The notes beneath the pieces are model-generated. The model searched no databases and was not told the DNA's origin. It was given only the letters and a program-made list of their open reading frames with translations. From Cellulosimicrobium cellulans (GTDB lineage Bacteria; Actinomycetota; Actinomycetes; Actinomycetales; Cellulomonadaceae), in assembly GCF_006539945.1 (NCBI RefSeq), contig NZ_BJNZ01000002.1, forward strand, positions 124,001 through 188,000: 64,000 bases of DNA, given 5' to 3'. Below, one piece after another: positions 34,226-43,000 of this stretch; positions within the stretch are counted from its first letter, which is position 1, and each line of letters starts with the position of its first letter. Position numbers and translations under genes: made by a program.

Positions 34226-35395
34226 TCACGCGGCGGCGAGGACCGCCGCACCCCGCCGGAGGGCGAGCACGACCGCGCCCGCGACGAAGTAGTCCTCGTC
34301 GAGCTCCCGCCGCGCCTCCCGGACCGCCCTGCGCAGGTCCTCCGTACGAGCGGCGAGGGCGCGCAGCCCCTCCTCGTCGGCGGGCTCGGTGCCGACGGAG
34401 CGCAGGGCGGCCGCGTAGGCGCCGAGCGCACGGGCCGCGAGCGGGCGCAGGCGGGCTCCCAGCGCGAGGTCGTCGCGCCCCTCGCGCTCCCACTCGACGA
34501 GGAGCCGGACGAGCGACCCCACGACGTCCGCCGACACCTCCAGCTCCCGCGCGCGCCGCACCTGGGAGACCGCCCAGTCCCGGTGCCGGCGCAGGCGGAT
34601 GTTCGCCCGCGCGGCCTCACGCGTGCGAGAGACGGCGTCACGCGCACGTGCGAGCGTCGGCTCCACCTCGTGGCGGCGCTCCTCCCACTCCTCCGCGGAC
34701 GGCGGCCGCTCCCCGTCGAGCCCGTCCGCGAGCGCCTCGACCTGGTCGACGAGCGTGTCGCGCAGCCCGTCGAGCGCCTCCTCGGTCGGCGTGAGCGGCA
34801 GCGGCGGGACCAGGAGGTTGATCCCGACGCCGATGGCCGCGCCCACGACGACGAGCCCGGCGTACGCGCCGACGAACTCGACCTTGGCCGCGTTGCCGAT
34901 GATGAGGACGAACAGCGCGGACGTCACCGCCCACGTGCCCATCTCGCCGAAGCGACGCCACCCCGAGCACAGGAGCGCGAGCCCGACGACGAGCGCGACG
35001 GACAGCGCGCTCGGGAAGAGGACGAGGTCGACGCCGCGGGCGATGGCCGCGCCGACGAGGATCGCGAGGATCGCCTGGGTGGACTCGCGGACCGAGCGGG
35101 CGAGCGTGCTCGTCGTCGCGACGACGGCGCCCAGCGGCGCGTAGTAGGGGTAGTCGGAGAAGGGCTCGGGCGCGAGCACGCCCACGAACCACGCGACGGC
35201 GGCGGCGACCGCTCCCTTGATCGCGAGCGACCACCGCGGGTGGCGCACCCACTGCCGCTGCGCGGCCGCCACGGCACGACGCGCGCGCGCCCCGGCCTCG
35301 GCCGCCCGCCCGCCGCGACGGCTCCCGCCCGCGGTCCCGTCCTCGCTCACCACGGGAACGAGGGTGCCGCGCACCACCGGTGCCCGCACGCCCAC
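34226..35395 (-). CDS. FUSC-family membrane protein
   Basis: A 389-residue membrane protein with the FUSC/aromatic-acid-exporter plan: a basic N-terminus, six hydrophobic helices (SLAIKGAVAAAVAWFVGVLAP, AILAILVGAAIARGVDLVLF, SVALVVGLALLCSG, WAVTSALFVLIIGNAA, YAGLVVVGAAIGVGINLLVP), and a long soluble helical tail (EALDGLRDTLVDQVEALADGL through EARRELDEDYF). FUSC proteins export aromatic acids or form other efflux systems; substrate unknown. The start is uncertain: GTG 35395 or the GTG pair at 35353/35350, none with a clear ribosome-binding site. Confidence 0.82.
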   Translation of the reverse strand: MGVRAPVVRGTLVPVVSEDGTAGGSRRGGRAAEAGARARRAVAAAQRQWVRHPRWSLAIKGAVAAAVAWFVGVLAPEPFSDYPYYAPLGAVVATTSTLARSVRESTQAILAILVGAAIARGVDLVLFPSALSVALVVGLALLCSGWRRFGEMGTWAVTSALFVLIIGNAAKVEFVGAYAGLVVVGAAIGVGINLLVPPLPLTPTEEALDGLRDTLVDQVEALADGLDGERPPSAEEWEERRHEVEPTLARARDAVSRTREAARANIRLRRHRDWAVSQVRRARELEVSADVVGSLVRLLVEWEREGRDDLALGARLRPLAARALGAYAAALRSVGTEPADEEGLRALAARTEDLRRAVREARRELDEDYFVAGAVVLALRRGAAVLAAA

Positions 35396-35673
35396 GGAGG
35401 ACGCTCGACGCCTCCCGATGCTCCCGAGGCGTCCGGCTCCGCCGCGTCCGGTGCGCCGGAGAACCGGCTCGGCGTGTGAGCGGGCAGGGCCGGTGCTTCA
35501 CTGGCGGCGTCGGTGCAGCCAGCCGCCGACGCCGTCGAGCACCACGGTGGCGTCGAGCACCCTGTCGCCCGCCCGTGGCCCCACGAGGTGGCACTTCGCC
35601 GAGGGGTAGCGACGACGGTGGGCAAGGGCCGAGCCCGAGGTACGCACCACCCCCACGGAAGGACGGCAGCACC

Positions 35674-36867
35674 ATGCGAGCACTGACCTGGCAGGGACGC
35701 GAGAAGGTGAGCGTCGAGGACGTGCCCGATCCTCGGATCGAGCAGCCCACGGACGCGGTCGTGCGCGTCACGTCGACCGCGATCTGCGGCTCCGACCTGC
35801 ACCTGTACGGGGTGCTCGGGATGTTCCTCGACGCGGGCGACGTCCTGGGCCACGAGGCGATGGGCGTCGTCGAGGAGGTGGGGCCGGAGGCCGGGAACCT
35901 CCGGGTCGGCGACCGCGTCGTCATCCCGTTCAACATCGCGTGCGGGCACTGCTGGATGTGCGAGCGCGGCCTCCAGACGCAGTGCGAGACGACGCAGGTC
36001 CGCTCTCAGGACAAGGGCGCCGCGCTCTTCGGGTACACCAAGCTCTACGGCCAGGTCCCCGGCGGCCAGGCCCAGTACCTGCGCGTGCCGCAGGCCCAGT
36101 ACGGGCCCGTCGTCGTGCCCGACGACGGCTCCCCGGACGAGCGCTACCTCTACCTGTCGGACGTCCTGCCCACCGCGTGGCAGGCCGTCGAGTACGCCGA
36201 CGTCCCGCCCGGCGGCACGGTCGTGGTCCTCGGCCTCGGTCCCATCGGGCAGATGTCCGCCCGGATCGCGCTCCACCGCGGGGCGTCCCGCGTCGTGGGC
36301 GTCGACCTCGTGCCGGAGCGGCGCGCGATGGCCGAGCGGCACGGCGTCGAGACCCTCGACCCGTCCGCCGTCGACGACCTCGCCTCGGCGGTGCGCGACC
36401 TCACGTCCGGCCGCGGCGCCGACTCCGTCATCGACGCGGTCGGCATGGAGGCCCACGGCTCCCCTCTCGCCGAGGCCACGCAGAAGGTCGTCGGCGTCCT
36501 GCCCGACGCGATCGCAGCGCCGCTCACCGAGCGCGCGGCGACCGACCGCCTCGCGGCCCTCTACACCGCGTTCGACCTCGTGCGCCGCGGCGGGACGGTG
36601 TCCATCTCGGGCGTCTACGGCGGCGCCAAGGACCCCCTGCCGATGATGCAGCTCTTCGACAAGCAGGTGACGCTGCGCATGGGCCAGGCGAACGTGCGAC
36701 GGTGGACCGACGACGTCCTCCCTCTCGCCGCCGACGTCTCCGACCCGCTCGGCGTCCTGGACCTGCGCACGCACCGGCTCCCGCTCGAGTCCGCACCGGA
36801 CGCGTACCGCACGTTCCAGCGCAAGGAGGACGGCTGCATCAAGGTCGTGCTCGACCCGTGGGCCTGA
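35674..36867 (+). CDS. Zinc dehydrogenase, formaldehyde-dehydrogenase-like
   Basis: A 397-residue zinc medium-chain dehydrogenase. N-terminus MRALTWQGREKVSVEDVPDP, catalytic zinc motif CGSDLHLYG, GHEAMGVVEEVG, structural zinc cysteines CGHCWMCERGLQTQC, Rossmann VLGLGPIGQMSARIA, then GADSVIDAVGME. The long insert after that and the C-terminal DGCIKVVLDPWA are typical of the glutathione-independent formaldehyde dehydrogenase-like subgroup. ATG 35674 with GGAAGGA upstream. It is followed by a broken flavoenzyme gene whose GTG overlaps its stop region. Upstream, 35396-35673 holds only a hairpin-forming GC stretch and no recognised site. Confidence 0.92.
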   Translation: MRALTWQGREKVSVEDVPDPRIEQPTDAVVRVTSTAICGSDLHLYGVLGMFLDAGDVLGHEAMGVVEEVGPEAGNLRVGDRVVIPFNIACGHCWMCERGLQTQCETTQVRSQDKGAALFGYTKLYGQVPGGQAQYLRVPQAQYGPVVVPDDGSPDERYLYLSDVLPTAWQAVEYADVPPGGTVVVLGLGPIGQMSARIALHRGASRVVGVDLVPERRAMAERHGVETLDPSAVDDLASAVRDLTSGRGADSVIDAVGMEAHGSPLAEATQKVVGVLPDAIAAPLTERAATDRLAALYTAFDLVRRGGTVSISGVYGGAKDPLPMMQLFDKQVTLRMGQANVRRWTDDVLPLAADVSDPLGVLDLRTHRLPLESAPDAYRTFQRKEDGCIKVVLDPWA

Positions 36868-37023
36868 CCACCATCGACGCGGTCGTCGTCGGCGCGGGCA
36901 GCGGGGTGCTCGGGTGGCTGCTCGCCATGCTGGGACAGGACGTGGGCTTCCCCGTCCCGACCGGGGGCGCCGGGCGCCTCCCGGACGCGCTGGTCGCCCG
37001 CCTGCGGCGACCGCGGACCCGGG
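36858..37023 (+). pseudogene. Internally deleted FAD-dependent oxidoreductase remnant
   Basis: The frame from the GTG at 36858 reads TTIDAVVVGAGSG, the start of an FAD-binding Rossmann fold. It then jumps without a frame change to VLGWLLAMLGQDVGFPV and TGGAGRLPDALVARLR, a segment that in phytoene-desaturase-like oxidoreductases lies some 200 residues further on. After about residue 55 the homology stops. So the dinucleotide-binding end is fused to an internal segment and the C-terminal part is gone. This is a deletion relic in the place where such a gene would normally follow the dehydrogenase. Confidence 0.6.
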
Positions 37024-37034
37024 CGCGGGCCCCG

Positions 37035-37472
37035 CTACGGGTTCCGGCGCTCGGCGAGGAACGCGAGCCGGCGCAGCGTCTCGACGTTGCGCGGGCCGAT
37101 CAGCGCGCTGCGCACGGGCCGCGGGACGAGCGTCCCCGGCCCCTTCTCCGCGTCCTCGACGATGCGCACGACGCACCCGTCAGCCGTGGGCGCCACCTCG
37201 ATCCGGACCCGCGCCTCCCCGGCGGGCCAGCCCCGCGCCACCAGGTCGATCCCACGGCCCGGCTTCCACGCGCGCACGACCGTCTCGTCGTCGAGGAGCG
37301 CGGGCCAGAGCCCGACCGAGTGGAGGATCCGCGACCCCGGCGCGGGCCACGCGTCGTCGACGGCGCGCACGCGCGCCGTCCCGACGACCCACGTCGAGTA
37401 CGACCACCCGTCCGCGAGCACGCCGAGCACCGCGTCCGGGGGGCGTCCGACGGCTCGTGTGACGGTCACCAT
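37035..37472 (-). CDS. SRPBCC-family protein
   Basis: A 145-residue protein with the SRPBCC pattern: VTVTRAVGRPPDAVLGVLADGWSYSTWVVGTARVRAVDDAWP, a GSRILHSVGLWPALLDDET strand region, and a C-terminal helix ETLRRLAFLAERR. ATG at 37472. It is convergent with the flavoenzyme remnant and ends 12 nt from it. Ligand-binding protein of unknown specificity. Confidence 0.83.
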   Translation of the reverse strand: MVTVTRAVGRPPDAVLGVLADGWSYSTWVVGTARVRAVDDAWPAPGSRILHSVGLWPALLDDETVVRAWKPGRGIDLVARGWPAGEARVRIEVAPTADGCVVRIVEDAEKGPGTLVPRPVRSALIGPRNVETLRRLAFLAERRNP

Positions 37473-37972
37473 GAAGCGACGCTAGTCCCGGGCCCGGCAC
37501 TGGCAACCGCTCGCGGTCGGGGCGAGTGCGCGCTTGCTCGCGCCGTCCGACGTCGCGTGAGAGGTCCTCGCGACGACGCGCGGAGGCCTCAGGAAGGGCT
37601 CCGTACCATGGGCATCGCCAGCATTCCGCAGGGGGCACGTGAGGGCCCGCGTCACGTCCCGTCGTGCCCGAGTCGAACCCCTCGCCGTCGAGGCGTGCCG
37701 CCTCCGATCCCGCCAGGCCACGAAGGCCTGGTGGCGCAAGCACCGGGCGTCTGCGAGCGTCGGGTCGCCGTGAGACGGCGGCAGGACCGCGCCGCCCGGG
37801 CGCGGTCCGAGCATCGACACCGACTCCGACGCCGAGCAGGGGGACGTCGACCCACGCGCCGCTCGGAAGTTCACCCGCCGCCGGGCGGCGACGTGCGGCC
37901 CGAGAACCTCGCGTGGTGCCCGTCGCGCGGCAGCCGGTGAAGAAGATCGCCGCACGCCTGCCCCGCGGCGAC

Positions 37973-38004
37973 CGCCCTCGTCCCGGCCCGCCCGGACGAG
38001 GGCG
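37973..38004 (-). terminator. Hairpin terminator downstream of the CDGSH gene
   Basis: CGCCCTCGTCC (37973-37983) and GGACGAGGGCG (37994-38004) form a perfect 11-bp stem with a 10-nt loop, 170 nt past the stop of the minus-strand CDGSH gene. It also sits in the otherwise gene-poor stretch 37473-38173. Confidence 0.5.
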
Positions 38005-38023
38005 ACGCACGTCCCGGGTTCGT

Positions 38024-38041
38024 GTGCTCGCGCGCGAGCAC
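38024..38041. repeat. 18-bp perfect palindrome
   Basis: GTGCTCGCGCGCGAGCAC is self-complementary over 18 bases and lies directly before the SDR remnant. It may be part of a termination structure with the adjacent hairpin, or an operator. Confidence 0.3.
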
Positions 38042-38046
38042 TGGCG

Positions 38047-38160
38047 ATCGTGCCCACGGTGCTCTTGCCGGGCCCGACGCGCACGCCGCTCTTCCGCGAG
38101 GCGGGGATGGAGCGCACCCATGTCGGCCGGCCGCCCAAGCCCCGGCCCGCGGCCGCGTTC
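38047..38160 (+). pseudogene. Short-chain dehydrogenase gene remnant
   Basis: The plus-strand frame from about 38047 reads VPTVLLPGPTRTPLFREAGM then ERTHVGRPPKPRPAAAFHG. This matches the segment after the catalytic helix of short-chain dehydrogenases (usual form V..L.PGPT.T.FF..A.M..T.VG). No Rossmann N-terminus and no YxxxK catalytic segment are present upstream. The rest of the 37.5-38.2 kb stretch is non-coding in my reading, so this is a decayed fragment of a once longer gene. Confidence 0.5.
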
Positions 38161-38173
38161 CACGGGTGTGGTT

Positions 38174-38530
38174 CTACGCGCCGGTCCCGGCTTCGCTCGC
38201 CGTGGAGCGCCCCTCGTCGTCCCCGCTCCGGTAGCCGTTGACCTTGTGCGTCCCGTCGCACCACGGTGGGATCGCGGTGCCGCCGCAGCGGCACAGCGCG
38301 ACGGTCGCACGGTGCCGCTCGATCTCCTTCCCCTCCTGGTCGACGAGGCGGGCGGGGCCGCGGACGAGCAGCGGGCCGTCGGGGCAGGCCGTCACGACGA
38401 CCTCCTCCACGTAGTTGTGCGACTCCCCCGTCGTCGTGGCCCCTCCCCGTTCGTCCCGCGCGGCTCTGCCATCGACTGGACGGCGCGACGGATCCGCGTC
38501 CCGCAGCAGGTCAGACACGCTGGTGGTCAC
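38174..38530 (-). CDS. CDGSH-type iron-sulfur protein
   Basis: A 118-residue protein with a CDGSH-like 2Fe-2S site: LCRCGGTAIPPWCDGTHK, giving the C-x-C then C-D-x-x-H ligands. N-terminal part (LVRGPARLVDQEGKEIER) has the usual preceding beta segment of bacterial CDGSH proteins. GTG start at 38530 lies 20 nt inside the 3' end of the iron-containing redox enzyme gene, so translation is probably coupled. Likely a redox partner or sensor for that enzyme. Confidence 0.88.
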   Translation of the reverse strand: MTTSVSDLLRDADPSRRPVDGRAARDERGGATTTGESHNYVEEVVVTACPDGPLLVRGPARLVDQEGKEIERHRATVALCRCGGTAIPPWCDGTHKVNGYRSGDDEGRSTASEAGTGA

Positions 38531-39680
38531 CGTCCTCGGCGGGTCCCCCCGGCGCAGGGCCCGCCGCGACGGGCTCGAGCGGCGCGCGCAGCGCCGACTC
38601 CCCCGCCTGCCAGCGCTCGAGCACGTGCGCGGCGACGTCGCCCTCGACGGCGAGGCACGCGGCCGCGCCCAGCAGGACGTCGTCGCGCAGCGCCGGCTCC
38701 TGCTCGACGAGGCGGCCGGCGAGGTCGCGCGCCGCGATCTGCTCGTGGACCGCGTCCGCCTCCACGTGCTCGTCGAAGTACCAGGTCGTGTCCGCGTCGT
38801 GGCCCAGGCGCCGGAACCCGTTCCCGTAGAGGCGGCTCGGCACCGACGACGTCATCTCGAAGGCGGCGAGGTGCCCGACGATCGCGCCCCGCAGCCTGCG
38901 GTGCAGGCCGAACAGGGACATCGTGTTGACCGCCGCGAGGGCCACCGCGGGCACCAGGTCGACGTAGCGGCCGTAGGTGTCGTCGAGGCCGACGCCGCGC
39001 ATCGCGCGCGCGAACAGCTCCGCGTGCATCCGCCCGGGCCGCCCGCCGCCGTACTCGTCGGCCTGGATCTCCACGAGCGCGGCCTTGGGCGTCCCGGCGA
39101 GCCGGGGCACGGCCCACGTGTGCGGGTCGGCCTCCTTGAGCTGGTACAGCGACTTGAGCGCCAGGAGCTCGCGCGCCTGCCCGGCGTCCGCGCGCTTGGC
39201 GACGTAGCGCGACAGGCTCGGGCCGTCGTCGGCGGCGGCGAGCTCGAAGAGCCGGCGGGCCACTCCCGCCGCGTCCGTCTCCGCGCACGCCGGCCGGCCC
39301 GCGCGCTCGCGCACGGCGGCCTCGAACGGAGCCTCGAGCCTCGCGCGGACGGCGAGCAGCGCAGGCTCCCACTCCCACGCGTCGTCGACCCCGTCGACCC
39401 CGCGGTAGTGCAGCTCGTAGAGGACCGCGAGCGCGAGCTGGACGTCGTCGTCGCGCAGGACGCGTTCGCCGGCCTCGTCCAGCGCGGGGCCGGCGATGTC
39501 CCGGACGGGTCGCAGCCGCTCGGCCGCCTCGTCCCCGGGCGGCCCGGCGACGAGCGCTCCCAGGAGCGCCGCAGTCAGCGGTCCACGGGCTCGCGGCAGC
39601 GGCAGGCGACCCGCTGCACAGTCGGTCGGGGACTCCGGTCCGGCGCCCGGGACCCGGGCAGGGACGGCGGTGGAGGTCAT
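38511..39680 (-). CDS. Iron-containing redox enzyme (haem-oxygenase-like fold)
   Basis: A 389-residue protein of the iron-containing redox enzyme family. Visible motifs: VLYELHYRGVDGVDDAWEWEP, ALKSLYQLKEADPHTWAVPRL, ALVEIQADEYGGGRPGRMHAELF and TTWYFDEHVEADAVHEQIAARDL, carrying several Glu/His residues that can form a di-iron site. Start is ATG 39680 (MTSTAVPARVPGAG) with GGAGCCCC upstream; longer frames are open but unlike the family. It overlaps the CDGSH gene by 20 nt. The substrate is unknown. Confidence 0.85.
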   Translation of the reverse strand: MTSTAVPARVPGAGPESPTDCAAGRLPLPRARGPLTAALLGALVAGPPGDEAAERLRPVRDIAGPALDEAGERVLRDDDVQLALAVLYELHYRGVDGVDDAWEWEPALLAVRARLEAPFEAAVRERAGRPACAETDAAGVARRLFELAAADDGPSLSRYVAKRADAGQARELLALKSLYQLKEADPHTWAVPRLAGTPKAALVEIQADEYGGGRPGRMHAELFARAMRGVGLDDTYGRYVDLVPAVALAAVNTMSLFGLHRRLRGAIVGHLAAFEMTSSVPSRLYGNGFRRLGHDADTTWYFDEHVEADAVHEQIAARDLAGRLVEQEPALRDDVLLGAAACLAVEGDVAAHVLERWQAGESALRAPLEPVAAGPAPGGPAEDGDHQRV

Positions 39681-39876
39681 GCTGGGGCTCCTCGCGCTCG
39701 CGCGGACGGCGCCCCTGCTCGACACCACCGCCATGCTCCCCACAGTCGGCTCCGCTCGCGAGCCGAGACGCTGCTCGCGGTCGGCGCGTCGCCGCGTCAG
39801 CCCTGCTGGGAGCCATGCGGCGACGTGGGGGACGTCCGCGACCAGGTCGAGGAGAGCTGAGGACCGACGCGCACCG

Positions 39877-39916
39877 CGACGGCCCGGGAGACGAGGTCTC
39901 GTCCCCCGGGCCGTCG
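39877..39916 (-). terminator. Strong hairpin terminator (second of two)
   Basis: CGACGGCCCGGG (39877-39888) pairs with CCCGGGCCGTCG (39905-39916), and the inner GACGAG/CTCGTC also pairs, giving a stem of about 18 bp with one mismatch. Lies downstream of the 4.6-kb gene that ends at 40010, on the minus strand. Confidence 0.7.
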
Positions 39917-39942
39917 TCCGCGCGGGGCCGGCGAGCGAGGTC

Positions 39943-39974
39943 GGGTGAGGCGGCGTCGGACGTCCGCCTCACCC
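39943..39974 (-). terminator. Hairpin terminator (first of two)
   Basis: GGGTGAGGCGG (39943-39953) pairs with CCGCCTCACCC (39964-39974), an 11-bp perfect stem with a 10-nt loop, 36 nt past the stop of the large minus-strand gene. Together with the hairpin at 39877-39916 it makes a tandem terminator. Confidence 0.7.
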
Positions 39975-40009
39975 GGCCTCAGCCGTGCCTCAGACCTGCG
40001 TCGGTGGCG

Positions 40010-43000
40010 TCAGCCGCACGACAGGGGGTCGTACTCGGACGTGACCGTGCCCGTCCCCCCCTCGGCGTCCGTCGCCGTGACGGTGACGCTGCCTGCGCCG
40101 AGCTCGTCCGACCGGGTGCTGAACGACTGGTAGGCGTTCTTGCCCGGTGCGACGTCCTCGAAGGTCTTGCTGCCGTAGGGCGTCTCGATCGTGATGTCGA
40201 GCGGGACGTCCTCGTCGTTGAGCGCACGGACGGCGAGGTAGGCCTTCCCGGCGAGGCACCGCGCCTGCGAGGTCACCGTGACGGTGCGCTCGTTCTCACC
40301 GGCCTCGAGGCCGGTGATGTACTCGAACCCGGTGGTGGCGAAGTCCTCGCCGTCCGCCGCGAGGTCGTACTCGAGCACGTAGTACCGGACACCGGCCTCC
40401 TGGGCCGCCGCGAGGATCTCCTGCAGCGGCACCTCGCCGTCACCGAGGTTGGTGAAGGTCGGACGACCCGCACCCGCCACGTTCGTGGCGTCCTTGATGT
40501 GCGTGAGCTCGATGCGGTCGCCGTACTCCTCGATCAGCGCGACGACGTCGACCCCTGCGTGGGCGGCCCACGCGACGTCGAGCTGGAACGTCACGTACTC
40601 GGGGTTCGTCTCGCGGACCAGGATCTCCCAGGCCGAGAGGGTCTCGCCCTCGTGCTCGTACGTCGTGCGGAACTCGCCGTCGTGGTTGTGCCCGAACAGC
40701 TTGCCGACGCCCGCGTCCACGGAGCGCTCCCCGAGGCGGTTCATCGTCTCGGCCGTCGCCAGCGTGTTCTCGTACGAGCCGATGCCCGGCGCGGGGAACC
40801 CGCCGGAGCCCACGTACTCCTGGCCCAGCGTGGAGACGTAGTCGAGCGTGTCGTCGAACGTGCCCTCGTTGACGTTGTAGTGCGAGGACTTCACGCTCAG
40901 GCCGTACGAGTCGGCCAGCGCGCGGAACTCCTCGGCCGTGTAGCCCGCGAAGTTGCCGCCGAACGGCTCGATGTTCTGGAACCCGATCTCGGACAGGCGC
41001 TCGAGGACGGCCGGGAGGCCCACCGCGTTCACCCACGGGATCAGCGAGAACATCTGGATCGAGACCTGGTCCACCGGGACGGTGACCGGCTCGGTCGGAC
41101 CGTCCGAGCCGCCCGCCGGCTCACCGGTGAGGTACTCGTACCCGGTGGTGGCGAAGTCCTCGCCGTCCGGGGCCTGGTCGTACTCCATGACGTAGTACAC
41201 GACACCGGCCTCGGCCGCGGCAGCCAGGATGTCCTGCAGCGGCACGTCGCCGTCGCCGAGGTTGGTGAACGTCGGACGGCCACCGGCGTTGAGGTTGACC
41301 GCATCCTTGATGTGCAGGAGCTCGATGCGGTCGCCGTGCTGCTCGAGCAGCGCCGCGACGTCGACACCGGCGTGCGCCGCCCAGGCGACGTCCACCTCGA
41401 AGGTCACGTACTCCGGGTTCGTCTCCGCGACGAGGATCTCCCAGGCGGACATCTCGACACCGTCGTGCATGTACTTCGTCGTGAACTCGCGGTCGTGGTT
41501 GTGGCCGAAGAACTTCTCGAAGCCGGCGTCCACGGCCCGCTCCCCGAGACGGTTCATCGCCTCGGCGGTGGCCAGCGTGTTCTCGTAGGTCCCGATCCCC
41601 GGGGAGGGGAAGCCGCCCGAGCCCACGTACTGCTGCCCGACCTCGCCCACGTACTCGAGCGTCGTGTCGAAGTCCGCCTCGCCCACGTTGTAGTGCGACG
41701 ACGGCGCCTTCAGCCCCGCTGCGTCGGCCTGGGCACGGAACTCCTCGGCGGTCAGGCCGGCGTAGTTGCCGCCGTACGGCTCGACGTTCTGGAACCCGAT
41801 CTCGCCCAGACGGTCGAGCACGGCCTCCTGGCCGTCTGCCCGGACCCACGGGATCAGCGAGTAGAGCTGGATGGACACCTGGTCGGCCGGGACGACGACG
41901 TTCCGCCCGAACGTCAGGTTGTCGACGTCCACACCACCGGTGCTCGTCACGACGAGCGTCCCGGTGCCCTCCGGCACCTCGGTGAGGGTGCGGGTGGCGT
42001 CCTTCCAGGTGTCACCGGCGAAGCGGAACTCGGCGAGCGAGTCGACGGTCTCGCCGTCGGCTCCCACCCAGCCCAGGGAGACGGTGCCCTCGCCGCGACC
42101 GATCATGGTCACGGCGTTGATGGCGTCACCGGTCGGGGCGTGGGAGAACGCGATCGGCTGGTACGAGAACGAGTCGCCCTCGTCGAACGAGGTCACGTAC
42201 TTCCCCGCGTCGGCCTCGGCGTCGTCCGCGACCTCGATGCCCTCGGCCGCGTCGTACCACTCGGCCTGCTGCTCCTGGGGCTTGAGGACGTGCGTGGCCT
42301 CGCCGCGGATGGCCGGGACGTCGCCCTGCGCCTGGTCCGTGTAGGTCACGACGAGGGTCCCGTAGATCTTCTCGCCCTCCCCGTGCTCGACGGCGTCGGG
42401 GCTGGTCTGGATCGTGAACCCGCACCCGTCCGCGGTGTCCGCGGCCCGACCGCTCACCTCGGGGTGCGCGTGCGTGTTGTGGCCGAGTCCGAACGTGTAC
42501 TGGATGTTGCGGCACGTCGGCTGGTTGCCGTCCTCGGCGTCCTCGACCGAGACCGTGTACGGGACGGCGTCGCCCCAGTCGAAGATGGCGCCGTCCGGCT
42601 GGTCCAGCGTGATGACGGGGGCGGTGTTGCCGACCGTGACCTGCTGGATCGCGAGGCCGAAGTTGCCGCCCGCGTCGGTGACGCGCAGCTGCACGTCGTA
42701 CTGGCCGAGCTCGGTGAACGTGTGCGTGACGTTCACGCCCTGGGCGTCGTAGACGCCGTCGGAGTCGAAGTCCCAGTCGTAGACGAGCTCGTCGGCAGGG
42801 GTCTCGGCGTCGGTCGAGGCCGACGCGTCGAAGGTCACCTCGAGCGGGGCGGTGCTGCCCGAGACGGGGTCTGCCGAGATGAAGGCGCGCGGGTGCGTGT
42901 TCGACGACCCGTAGACGACCTTGTACAGGCCGGCGTCCGGGTTCTGGCGGAAGAAGCCGTCACCGTACTCGAGCACGTACAGGGCACCGTCGGGACCGAA

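Noticed and set aside
35498-35683. A 61-codon minus-strand frame upstream of the formaldehyde-dehydrogenase-like gene (ends DGVGGWLHRRR)
   Set aside because: No ribosome-binding site, no homology recognised, and it lies in the promoter region of the next gene.
37660-37740. A tRNA-like stretch with GGTTCGACTC on the minus strand
   Set aside because: Only a T-loop lookalike; no acceptor, D or anticodon stems can be formed.
40952-40965. GCCGAACGGC core of the DevR-type motif inside the giant gene
   Set aside because: It is in coding sequence without the extended flanks, so it is probably chance.
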